The position numbers were made by a program, and so were the translations under genes. Shown here in pieces: positions 7,715-14,268 of a stretch of 24,551 nt of DNA (its first letter is position 1; the number at the start of each line of letters is the position of its first letter). The notes below the pieces were generated by a model. The model had not been told where the DNA came from, did not search any database, and saw nothing but the letters and a program-made list of their open reading frames with translations. Source of the DNA: CAZADA01 sp964636945 (GTDB taxonomy: Bacteria; Pseudomonadota; Alphaproteobacteria; Caulobacterales; Maricaulaceae); assembly GCA_964636945.1 (NCBI GenBank), contig CAZWVH010000043.1:1-24551 (forward strand), in the 5' to 3' direction.

Positions 7715-8200
7715 TTAATGATCTAAGCGCTGTGGGCTGACGATAATGCCGTCATTATCGGCGTAGAGATATTCGCCCGGCGCCATCTGGACACCTGCAA
7801 CCTCGACATTGACGCCGCGTAGACCCTGCCCGCGCTTCTCGGTTTTCATCGGAATAATCGCACGCGCCCTGACGCCGAGTGCGAGCGCACGCAGTTCGTC
7901 GATATCGCGCACCGCGCCGTTGACAATCACGCCCGCCCAGCCATTGGCAACCGCCTTGGCCGCCAAATCTCCACCTAGCAATGACCGCCGCAGCGAACCG
8001 CCACCATCGACGACCAGCACTCGGCCCTCGCCTGGCTCATGAACCGCTTCACGCACCGGGGAGTTGTCCTCAAAGCATTTCACCGTGGCGATCCGCCCAT
8101 GAAAGTCCGAGCGACCGCCATAGCTGTGCAACACCGGCTGCAGCACTCGGACATCATTGGGGTGCGCATCACAAAGATCGCAGGTGGACACTTTGCTCAT
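7715..8200 (-). CDS. RraA-like protein, possible HMG/CHA-type aldolase
   Basis: Product of 161 residues, the same length as E. coli RraA and alike throughout: STCDLCDAHPNDVRVLQP, SYGGRSDFHGRIATVKCFEDN, GRVLVVDGGGSLRRSLLGG, YADNDGIIVS. RraA binds RNase E and lowers mRNA turnover. However, this copy also has the divalent-metal aldolase pattern G-x20-R-D-x2-E (the second Gly of LLGGDL, then NGAVRDIDE). E. coli RraA lacks the metal-binding Asp at that place. The protein could therefore be a 4-hydroxy-4-methyl-2-oxoglutarate/oxaloacetate-type lyase rather than, or as well as, an RNase E regulator. The start at 8200 matches the family N-terminus (MSKVSTCDL); a longer frame adds 12 unsupported residues. 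It lies downstream of isocitrate lyase on the same strand, but a hairpin terminator candidate separates them. Confidence 0.88.
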   Translation of the reverse strand: MSKVSTCDLCDAHPNDVRVLQPVLHSYGGRSDFHGRIATVKCFEDNSPVREAVHEPGEGRVLVVDGGGSLRRSLLGGDLAAKAVANGWAGVIVNGAVRDIDELRALALGVRARAIIPMKTEKRGQGLRGVNVEVAGVQMAPGEYLYADNDGIIVSPQRLDH

Positions 8201-8230
8201 TGGGGTATGCCTTGGCGCCGATAGACAAGC

Positions 8231-8283
8231 GGACAAAAAGGACCGTGCGGCGCGGACAATCGCAAGTGCGATGCCCGCGCCGC
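8231..8283 (-). terminator. Candidate Rho-independent terminator after aceA
   Basis: On the leftward strand a long hairpin forms from a 9-bp outer stem (GCGGCGCGG 8247-8255 with CCGCGCCGC 8275-8283) and an inner ATCGCA/TGCGAT pair. It is followed after a few bases by a run of five T (8235-8239 in complement). It begins 32 nt after the aceA stop. The gap between stem and T-run is longer than ideal, so termination may be partial. Confidence 0.5.
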
Positions 8284-8314
8284 CAGGTTCGCCTTCTTGT
8301 GAACGCTCCCTATC

Positions 8315-9619
8315 CTATTCCGCCGCATGAACGGTCGTGAACTGAGCAGTCTCGGTGGATTCGCCCATAGCCGTGGTGGAGGCCTCGCCTCCAGACAAAG
8401 TCTGATTGACCAAGTCAAAATAGCCTGTGCCCACTTCGCGCTGGTGGCGTGTGGCGGTGTATCCGTCTTTCTCGGCGGCGAACTCGGCCTGTTGTAGCTC
8501 GGAATATGCGCCCATGCCGCGATCGCGATAGCCTGAGGCCAGTTGGAACATGGCATGGTTCAAGGCGTGGAAACCCGCCAGCGTCACAAACTGGAATTTA
8601 TAGCCCATGGCCCCCAGTTCGCGTTGGTATGTCTCAATGGTGGCCTTGTCCAAATTGGCTTCCCAGTTGAATGAGGGCGAGCAATTGTACGCCATCATCT
8701 TGCCGGGGAATTCCTTCTGGATGGCCTCAGCGAAACGTCTTGCCTCGTCCAGATTGGGTTTGGATGTCTCCCACCACAGCAGGTCGGCATATTTCGCGTA
8801 GGCGAGGCCACGCGCAATGCAATGATCCACGCCATGGCCGGCCTTCAACCGATAAAAGCCTTCCGGCGTACGCCCCGCGTCAAAATCGATGAATTCATGG
8901 TCGCGTTCGTCAATGTCGGAATTGATCAGCGTTGCGCTTTCTGCGTCCGTCCTCGCCACGACAACTGTCGGGACGCCGCACACGTCAGCGGCCAGTCGCG
9001 CAGCATTGAGATTACGCTCATGCGCCTTGGTGGGAATCAGCACCTTCCCGCCCAAATGGCCGCATTTTTTCTCCGCCGCAACTTGGTCCTCGAAGTGAAC
9101 CCCGGCTGCGCCCGCCTCAATAAAGGCCTTCATGATCTCAAAGCAGTTCAGCGGGCCGCCAAATCCTGCCTCAGCATCAGCAACGATGGGCGCGAACCAA
9201 TCCCGGCTCGCCCGCCCGGTCTCAGCAACTTCGATTTGATCGGCCCGACGCAGGGCGTTGTTGATCCGCTTTGCCAGCTCTGGCGCCGAATTGGCCGCGT
9301 AAAGCGATTGGTCGGGATAGACTTGGCCATTGATGTTGGCGTCACCCGCCACTTGCCAGCCCGACAGATAGATCGCCTTGAGGCCCGCGCGCACCATCTG
9401 CATGGCCTGATTGCCGGAAAGGGCGCCGAGTGCGTTGACATACGGTTCAGACTTCAGCAATCCCCAGAGCTTTTGAGCGCCGCGCTCAGCAAGCGTGTAT
9501 TGGATATCTAGCGAACCGCGCAGCCGACGCACCTCATCGGGAGTGTAGTTACGCTCTATGCCATCGAACCGGCCATCTGTGGCGGCGGGAACAAGATTGT
9601 AAAATTCCGCTTGCGTCAT
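8315..9619 (-). CDS. aceA: Isocitrate lyase
   Basis: Glyoxylate-bypass enzyme that splits isocitrate into glyoxylate and succinate, needed for growth on acetate or fatty acids. The 434-residue product has GNQAMQMVRAGLKAIYLSGWQVA, VADAEAGFGG, the catalytic loop KKCGHLGGK with Cys186, VVARTDAE, LLWWETSKP and NCSPSFNW, all characteristic. Length is that of bacterial aceA enzymes. The ATG at 9619 is preceded by GAGGAG at 8-nt spacing; in-frame codons upstream extend only into the promoter. It is divergent from an ScfR/RamB-type regulator, an arrangement known for control of the bypass. Regulation is probably by that protein at dyads in the 195-nt gap. Malate synthase is not in the window. Confidence 0.97.
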   Translation of the reverse strand: MTQAEFYNLVPAATDGRFDGIERNYTPDEVRRLRGSLDIQYTLAERGAQKLWGLLKSEPYVNALGALSGNQAMQMVRAGLKAIYLSGWQVAGDANINGQVYPDQSLYAANSAPELAKRINNALRRADQIEVAETGRASRDWFAPIVADAEAGFGGPLNCFEIMKAFIEAGAAGVHFEDQVAAEKKCGHLGGKVLIPTKAHERNLNAARLAADVCGVPTVVVARTDAESATLINSDIDERDHEFIDFDAGRTPEGFYRLKAGHGVDHCIARGLAYAKYADLLWWETSKPNLDEARRFAEAIQKEFPGKMMAYNCSPSFNWEANLDKATIETYQRELGAMGYKFQFVTLAGFHALNHAMFQLASGYRDRGMGAYSELQQAEFAAEKDGYTATRHQREVGTGYFDLVNQTLSGGEASTTAMGESTETAQFTTVHAAE

Positions 9620-9702
9620 GTGAAAGCTCCTCGGCCAACCGGATGGTTTGCAGGAACGCTGCTCCAGAACCACTCCGAATTCCTATGATATGGCGCCGGT
9701 TT

Positions 9703-9717
9703 GCCACAATTTGTGGC
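9703..9717. promoter_or_regulatory. Perfect dyad upstream of aceA, candidate operator
   Basis: GCCACAA, one spacer base, TTGTGGC: a 15-bp perfect dyad, 84 nt upstream of the aceA start and 98 nt upstream of the divergent regulator start. The flanking bases (TTTGCCACAA) recall the TTTGC-type half sites reported for RamB/PccR proteins, but the match is partial. Candidate activator or repressor site for aceA. Confidence 0.4.
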
Positions 9718-9770
9718 GGACTTCACGAGCGGCGAACTTATGAAAGTGTTGCGCCGTGATAACTTTTCAT

Positions 9771-9805
9771 TGTAAATTTGTGTTTCTGTAAAATCTTTAC
9801 AAAAA
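9771..9805. promoter_or_regulatory. TGTAAA/TTTACA repeats before the ScfR gene, candidate autoregulatory operator
   Basis: TGTAAA (9787-9792), spacer ATC, TTTACA (9796-9801) form a perfect inverted repeat. A further TGTAAATTTG half site starts 16 bp upstream at 9771. The cluster ends just before the regulator's ATG at 9815, so a bound protein would block initiation. The stretch is much more AT-rich than its surroundings. It resembles, but does not equal, the TTTGCAAA elements I recall for the family. Confidence 0.45.
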
Positions 9806-9814
9806 GCTGCTGCC

Positions 9815-11236
9815 ATGGAAACTAAGGTCTTCGCCGGCTCTAAGATTCGCCGCTTCCGAAAAAACCTGGGCCTCACCCAAGTGCAAATGGCCGAGGACCT
9901 CCAGATCTCGCCCAGTTATCTAAATTTGATCGAACGCGACCAACGGCCAATCTCCGCGCGCATTCTTTTGAAATTGTCAGAGACATTCGATCTTGATCTC
10001 CGCGAACTGGCCCGTGAAGGCGACACACACACTTTGGCTGGGCTGGAGGATGCCGCAAACGACCCTGTTTTGGAACATTTTGAGCTCGATCGCAGCGAGC
10101 TTCGCGCCCTGGCGGAGGACTTCCCGCGCCTAGCAGAAGTGTTGGTGAGATTGCACACCGCCTATCGTGGCGCCACCGAACACGCCGCAGGACTGGTGGA
10201 GCGGGTTCAAGACACCGACGGTGGCGGCGAAACGAGTTCACTCGGCCTGCCCGTGGAGGAAGTGCGCGACGCCCTGCAATCGCGCCATAATTTCTTTGCC
10301 GACTTGGAAGAATGCGCCGAGCGACTCAGGTTCCGAGAGGACCTACAGGACATGGACATGATGAACGGACTCACACGGGTCTTGCGCCATCGTCACAACA
10401 CCGCGGTGCGCATTATGCCCTACGACGTGATGGGATCATTCCTGCGCCGGTATGACCTTCACAATCAGCGTCTGGCCTTGTCGGAAATGCTCACCGTCCC
10501 GGCTCGAATTTTCGAAACCGCTGCGCAGCTCGGCCTGTTTGAAGCGAAATCCATCTTGGATGATTTGGTGGATACCGCGCGGCTATCCTCGATTGAAGCC
10601 AAACGATTATTTCGCGTCAGTTTGTCGAAATACTTCGCGGCCGCCTTGCTCATGCCGTACGACGCGTTTCTCACTGCCGCCGAACAAGTAGGCTATGACA
10701 TTTCGGTGCTCTCGCGCCGATTTGCGACCAGTTTTGAGCAAGTCTGCCATCGACTCACCACGCTGCAACGACCGGGTGCGCGCGGGGTCGGATTTTTTTT
10801 GGTTCGCGTGGATCACGCCGGCAATGTCTCCAAGCGTTTTGGCGGGCAGGTCTTTCCCTTCGCCCGCACGGGCGGCGCCTGTCCGCGCTGGAGTCTCTAT
10901 GAGGCGTTTCGCACGCCCGGACGTGTGGTGACCCAATGGGTTGAGCTGCCCAACGGCGCGCAGTTTTTTACTTTGTCGCGAACAGTGCGCCGCCCTCCTC
11001 AAGGACCGGGCTCAACAGGTCAGCTCCTCGCCATTGGCCTGGGATGTGAGGCGGGCGAAGCACACAAGCTCATCTACGCGCAACAAGCCAGCACTGCGCC
11101 AACACCAACGCCCATCGGCGTGACATGTCGGCTGTGTGAGCGACCCCAATGTCACCAACGCGCCCACCCTCCCTTGCGACATCGTCTCTATGTGGATGAA
11201 AACCGCCGTAGCCTATCGCCCTTCGCATTCCAATAA
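9815..11236 (+). CDS. ScfR (short-chain fatty acyl-CoA regulator) family, RamB-like
   Basis: XRE-type transcription factor of 473 residues. Residues about 9-64 are a Cro/C1 helix-turn-helix (KIRRFRKNLGLTQVQMAEDL, SPSYLNLIERDQRP). The middle is the ImmA/IrrE-like segment (VSLSKYFAAALLMPYDAFL, YDISVLSRRFATSFEQVCHRLTTL). The C-terminal ScfR domain ends with CRLCERPQCHQRAHPPL, a Cys-rich motif conserved in this family. Members (RamB, PccR, MccR) sense short-chain acyl-CoA and control glyoxylate-bypass or propionyl-CoA genes. Position directly divergent from aceA supports a RamB-like role. A run of eight T at 10793-10800 does not break the frame, since conserved sequence continues past it. The ribosome binding site is weak. 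Effector and sign of regulation are inferred. Confidence 0.88.
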   Translation: METKVFAGSKIRRFRKNLGLTQVQMAEDLQISPSYLNLIERDQRPISARILLKLSETFDLDLRELAREGDTHTLAGLEDAANDPVLEHFELDRSELRALAEDFPRLAEVLVRLHTAYRGATEHAAGLVERVQDTDGGGETSSLGLPVEEVRDALQSRHNFFADLEECAERLRFREDLQDMDMMNGLTRVLRHRHNTAVRIMPYDVMGSFLRRYDLHNQRLALSEMLTVPARIFETAAQLGLFEAKSILDDLVDTARLSSIEAKRLFRVSLSKYFAAALLMPYDAFLTAAEQVGYDISVLSRRFATSFEQVCHRLTTLQRPGARGVGFFLVRVDHAGNVSKRFGGQVFPFARTGGACPRWSLYEAFRTPGRVVTQWVELPNGAQFFTLSRTVRRPPQGPGSTGQLLAIGLGCEAGEAHKLIYAQQASTAPTPTPIGVTCRLCERPQCHQRAHPPLRHRLYVDENRRSLSPFAFQ

Positions 11237-11248
11237 GTGGCAAATCGC

Positions 11249-11290
11249 CAATGGCTGCCATTGCTTGACGGCTCGAAGGGCTCAGGCGCA
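11249..11290 (+). promoter_or_regulatory. Possible promoter with overlapping dyad for the small lipoprotein gene
   Basis: A perfect dyad CAATGGC-T-GCCATTG (11249-11263) is followed at once by TTGACG (11265-11270) and, after an 18-bp spacer, CATGAT. These would be -35 and -10 elements of a sigma70-type promoter about 35 nt upstream of the lipoprotein start. The -10 match is only 4 of 6, and the dyad could instead be a weak terminator for the regulator. Confidence 0.3.
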
Positions 11291-11325
11291 TGATTACCGT
11301 GTCGAGCTTTGACAAGGGGGGAAAC

Positions 11326-11601
11326 ATGACACGCCTATCCCAACTGGCCTCTCAGTACAAAATTGTCGCTGTGACAGCCGTGTTCACCATGATGGCGGGC
11401 TGCGCCCACGACACTCAACGCAGCACGGACGACCGCATCTGCGCCATTCAGACCGAATCGGTTCGTCAACTGCAACAACAGTGTCTATCTGGCTCAGCGG
11501 GAGCATGCGCTGAGCTGGACGCTGATCAGGGCGAATTGCTCAACCGATGTCCCGCGGGAACAAGCCTTGAGGCCATTCGAGACAGCGTCTCGGGCGCCTA
11601 G
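11326..11601 (+). CDS. Small lipoprotein, unknown function
   Basis: Product of 91 residues with a lipoprotein signal peptide: basic start, hydrophobic VAVTAVFTMMAGC with the lipid-accepting Cys in a MAGC lipobox. The mature part, about 65 residues, has four further Cys (RICAIQ, QQQCLSG, GACAEL, NRCPAG), suggesting two disulphides in the periplasm. The ATG at 11326 has AGGGGGG 5 nt upstream, a very strong ribosome binding site; an in-frame ATG at 11290 is less likely. I do not recognise a family. The stop codon TAG is part of the first unit of a 14-bp tandem repeat that follows. Confidence 0.7.
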   Translation: MTRLSQLASQYKIVAVTAVFTMMAGCAHDTQRSTDDRICAIQTESVRQLQQQCLSGSAGACAELDADQGELLNRCPAGTSLEAIRDSVSGA

Positions 11602-11666
11602 TTCCTGGCAGCTAGTTCCTGGCAGCTAGTTCCCGGTAGCTGGCCCCCGGTAGCTGGCCCCCGAGC
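11598..11666. repeat. 14-bp tandem repeat, about 4.9 copies
   Basis: Units CTAGTTCCTGGCAG (11598, exact repeat at 11612), CTAGTTCCCGGTAG (11626), CTGGCCCCCGGTAG (11640) and a partial CTGGCCCCCGAG (11654). The first two are identical and divergence grows rightwards, as expected for copies added at the left end by slippage. The array begins inside the stop codon of the lipoprotein gene and lies between it and the end of the convergent DUF2235 pseudogene. Each unit supplies or nearly supplies a TAG, so copy-number change would not extend the lipoprotein. Confidence 0.85.
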
Positions 11667-11686
11667 GCGCCAACGAGTCCCTGGCG

Positions 11687-12889
11687 CTAGGACCACCCGT
11701 CCAGCGAATCTTTATGTGCGGTGGTCAAGTTTTTAGGCCGGTATTTCACCACATCGCGCCAACGATTTCTCGCCGATTCATGGATGTCTTCAAAGGGGCA
11801 GAATTTCTTTGGATTCTTTCGGCGTGGGTCTTTGCCTGTCAGCCGGATGGCGTTGTCGACAACCACTAATGGATCAAACAGATCGCGGATGAAGCGCAAA
11901 TGCATAAACCCGCCCGGCTTGGCCACCATAAGCGGCGCGGTGTGATCGGGTGCAAGGCCGAGTTTCTCCATATCAATTTTCAGCAAATCCTCACCAGTCG
12001 ATTTGATTTCGTCGATCATCCATTGCAGTGCGGCGTCGGAGAACCGCCGCTTCATGCTGCGTCGTTGATCGGCGTGAAGGGGAAGCGATTCATCGACCAC
12101 CTCTTCCTTGCTGCCCCCACCACCAACACAACCATGATCGCCCGGAAACCAGACCTGACGGATTTGCGGCGCCTGTCCAGGCTTGCGTTCGGGCGCCATT
12201 TTGGGATCCGACGGGTTGATCTCCGTGTGCGTAAACACCTCGCGTTGTTCATCGATGGCGACGGCGTGGCGGGCATAGTCGACAATGGGGCTAATCCGAG
12301 TGTCATGAAACTGATGCCGTTTCAGCGTGGTCTTTTCCAGGTTTAGGGTCCGGGAAATATTCGGAATACCCAATGATCCCACCGAGTCCCACACGCCCAG
12401 AAACTAGATGCGCACGGCATGGGGGCTAAACGGATCGGCGGACGTTGGACCATGGCCCAAGCTGGTCTGCAACATGCTGGCCGTGCGCGCCAAGCTTGGA
12501 TCGTTCTCGCGATAGATCAGGAATGCATTCGGCAGCCAGCTGAGATTCTCTCTGCGCAGAATGCCGCACTGGGATATCAAACCCGCCAAGCTACGAACGG
12601 TGAAGGCTCCACGGCTGAATCCAAACAGATAGATTTCATCGCCGGGATTATAGTTGGCGCACAAAAACGCATAAGCGGAGGCGATTTCCACGTTGACGCC
12701 ATGGCCGAACGCGCCGCCGGTCAAACGATCGAATAGGTTTCGCGTGCCCACGCCCGGGGAATAATAGACGATCTGTTCAATATCGCCGTCCTTTGGCGCG
12801 ACAGCTTGAGCCAATAGGCGCACATTGGTCGGATGCACCTGATCCAAGTCCTGCCATGTGCCGTCACAGGCGATGACAATGCGTTTCAT
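11687..12889 (-). pseudogene. DUF2235 alpha/beta-hydrolase (Tle1-like) interrupted by an in-frame amber codon
   Basis: A DUF2235 protein of about 400 codons. The start MKRIVIACDGTWQDLDQ (12889) has a G-rich ribosome binding site. It continues with PTNVRLLAQA, YYSPGVGT, GFGHGVN-like AFGHGVNVEI, and the nucleophile elbow LFGFSRGAFTVRSLAGLI (G-x-S-x-G), up to PHAVRI. There a TAG stands at 12404-12406. The same frame then resumes with FLGVWDSVGSLGIP, a conserved DUF2235 segment that normally follows directly, and runs on to a stop at 11687. No frameshift is needed; one base change would restore the gene. The family includes T6SS phospholipase effectors (Tle1) and many uncharacterised hydrolases. 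No secretion genes are nearby. The truncated 162-residue product would keep the Ser but lose the downstream catalytic acid and His. Alternatives are a sequencing error or amber read-through. Confidence 0.82.
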
Positions 12890-12951
12890 GAGCCCCCCCA
12901 TCAATTGCCGCACGCAATTATGACCAAAGACCTGGAACGGGGGAAGACCAA

Positions 12952-13092
12952 ATGACCTTGGACACGCAGCTGGTCGCTGGACCACAGATGCAAACGGCGG
13001 GCAATGGTCTGATCAGTGCCTCAGGCGGCTGTTAATTGACATCCCAGACGGGCCAGTTGGTCACCAACGCCATTACCACAAAATCACTGTGA
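12952..13092 (+). other. Short open frame with good ribosome binding site and internal TAA
   Basis: From ATG 12952, GGGGGAAG at good spacing, a 27-codon frame ends in GGC and TAA at 13033-13035. The same frame then stays open for 18 more codons (LTSQTGQLVTNAITTKSL) to TGA at 13090. The residues are rich in Thr, Gln, Gly and Ser, and third positions are mostly G or C as in genes around it. It overlaps the end of the convergent glycosyltransferase gene by 9 nt. It may be a 27-residue peptide, a decayed 46-residue gene, or chance. I recognise no family. Confidence 0.25.
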
Positions 13093-14022
13093 CTGGGCCG
13101 GGGCCATATTATCCGTCGCGCCACCCGTTGCGCCGGACGCTTTCGAACGCTTGGCGGGCGGATCGAATTTACTGTTCACGACTCCCAGGCATCGAATTTT
13201 GTCAAGAATTGGCATTGGCATAGCGCAGATCCGTTCAGCCAGCTGCAGCCTCAGATTTACGCCATTGGACAGATATTGGCTGCGGAAATTTTTGCCAATC
13301 CAGGCTTTTCTCTGTTTGCGATTCAACATGATGGATTGTCCGCCATGTTCGCGATATCGGAGCAAGACTTTGGGAACGACCCCGATTTTTCCGAATAACG
13401 CCATCTCCGCGAGAAATGCGCGATCCGATCCGTACCACAATCCATGCAAAGACGTTTGCGCCATCACATTGCGGCGCACAACGCTGAATACGTCGTAACA
13501 GGGTGGTGTCGTCAGCAACACTTCTTTGAGCCGGTTATGCGGCCGCTCGTGGTTTGGCTTAGGGCCATTGTTGGGATTGAGACGCGGGTTTCCTGCGCTG
13601 TCAACGTATGATCCAAGTGCAGAATCAAATGACAGCGGCTCGTCGTCTTCGTCAATCAATTCAACATAAGATGTACAGAGCACGACATCAGGCGATGCAT
13701 CGAGCAAAACCACGCATTCTTCAAAATACGTCGGCAACAAAATATCGTCTGCCGCAGCCCATTTGAAATACTCCGATGAAGAAAGGTGGAATGTTTTGTC
13801 ATAATTCCGAGCGGCGCCAATATTTTCCTCGTTTATCACGTATCTGATGCGATTATCCGATTCCGCGTAGCGTTTGCAGATTGCCTGGGTGCCGTCGGTC
13901 GACGCATTGTCGCATATGATTAATTCGAAATCGGAAAAGGTTTGATTGAGGATCGAACGAAGCGTGCGTTCAAGATATTTCTCACCATTATATACTGGTA
14001 ATCCGATTGATACCCGCGCCAC
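13084..14022 (-). CDS. Glycosyltransferase family 2
   Basis: Cytoplasmic or membrane-associated GT-A enzyme of 312 residues that transfers a sugar from a nucleotide donor to a growing glycan. The Rossmann-like N-terminus reads VSIGLPVYNGEKYLERTLRS, followed by FELIICDNASTDGT and the metal/donor motif KWAAADDILLPTYFE (ADD at about 91-93). The C-terminal part (LLRYREHGGQS) is also usual for the family. The GTG at 14022 was chosen: GGAGG stands 5 nt upstream and the product begins MARVSIGLPVYNG, as family members do; a TTG at 14037 would add five residues. Codon use is somewhat more AT-rich than neighbours, common for surface-polysaccharide genes exchanged between strains. It is divergent from a Wzx-like flippase, so both probably serve one glycan. 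Donor and acceptor are not predictable. Confidence 0.9.
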   Translation of the reverse strand: MARVSIGLPVYNGEKYLERTLRSILNQTFSDFELIICDNASTDGTQAICKRYAESDNRIRYVINEENIGAARNYDKTFHLSSSEYFKWAAADDILLPTYFEECVVLLDASPDVVLCTSYVELIDEDDEPLSFDSALGSYVDSAGNPRLNPNNGPKPNHERPHNRLKEVLLTTPPCYDVFSVVRRNVMAQTSLHGLWYGSDRAFLAEMALFGKIGVVPKVLLRYREHGGQSIMLNRKQRKAWIGKNFRSQYLSNGVNLRLQLAERICAMPMPILDKIRCLGVVNSKFDPPAKRSKASGATGGATDNMAPAQSQ

Positions 14023-14268
14023 ATGGCCCTCCCGCAAGGTTTTGATCCGTGATTTGCCTCTTCTATGCCATAGGTATTAAATAAAATCATAAGAATATTG
14101 CAACTGCGATTTCCGTCTATTGCCGCGGTTTGTGCCGCTGACAGGTTGTGTGTTTTCCTGCGCCGCGCCCGTGTCACGCGCTGTTTACAGTTGGCGCAAG
14201 GGCATGGAGACTGAGGGTGGGTTGTGCACGGTCCACACTGGCGGCCGGGCATTCGGTGTGTGGATTCT
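14023..14268. other. Divergent promoter region between glycosyltransferase and flippase
   Basis: This 246-nt region has a marked AT-rich core around 14070-14105 (TATTAAATAAAATCATAAG), the most AT-rich stretch nearby and a likely place for promoter elements. I see no gene in it. An in-frame GTG at 14224 could start the flippase 15 codons earlier, but the residues it adds do not look like part of the family. Confidence 0.45.

Noticed and set aside
8822..9511. Rightward 229-codon open frame antisense to aceA
   Set aside because: It mirrors the codon structure of aceA, which is certain, and shows no recognisable domain.
10793..10800. Frameshift at a run of eight T in the ScfR gene
   Set aside because: Conserved family sequence, including the Cys-rich C-terminus, continues in the same frame past the run.
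11598..11666. CRISPR array
   Set aside because: Units are 14 bp and head-to-tail with no unique spacers; no cas genes nearby.
12404..12406. Amber codon as a pyrrolysine site in the DUF2235 gene
   Set aside because: No pyl genes or supporting context in the window, and the family does not use pyrrolysine; simple nonsense mutation or error is more likely.
12952..14037. A toxin-immunity or T6SS effector island around the DUF2235 gene
   Set aside because: No VgrG, PAAR, Tli-type immunity lipoprotein or other secretion gene is adjacent; flanking genes are glycan-related.
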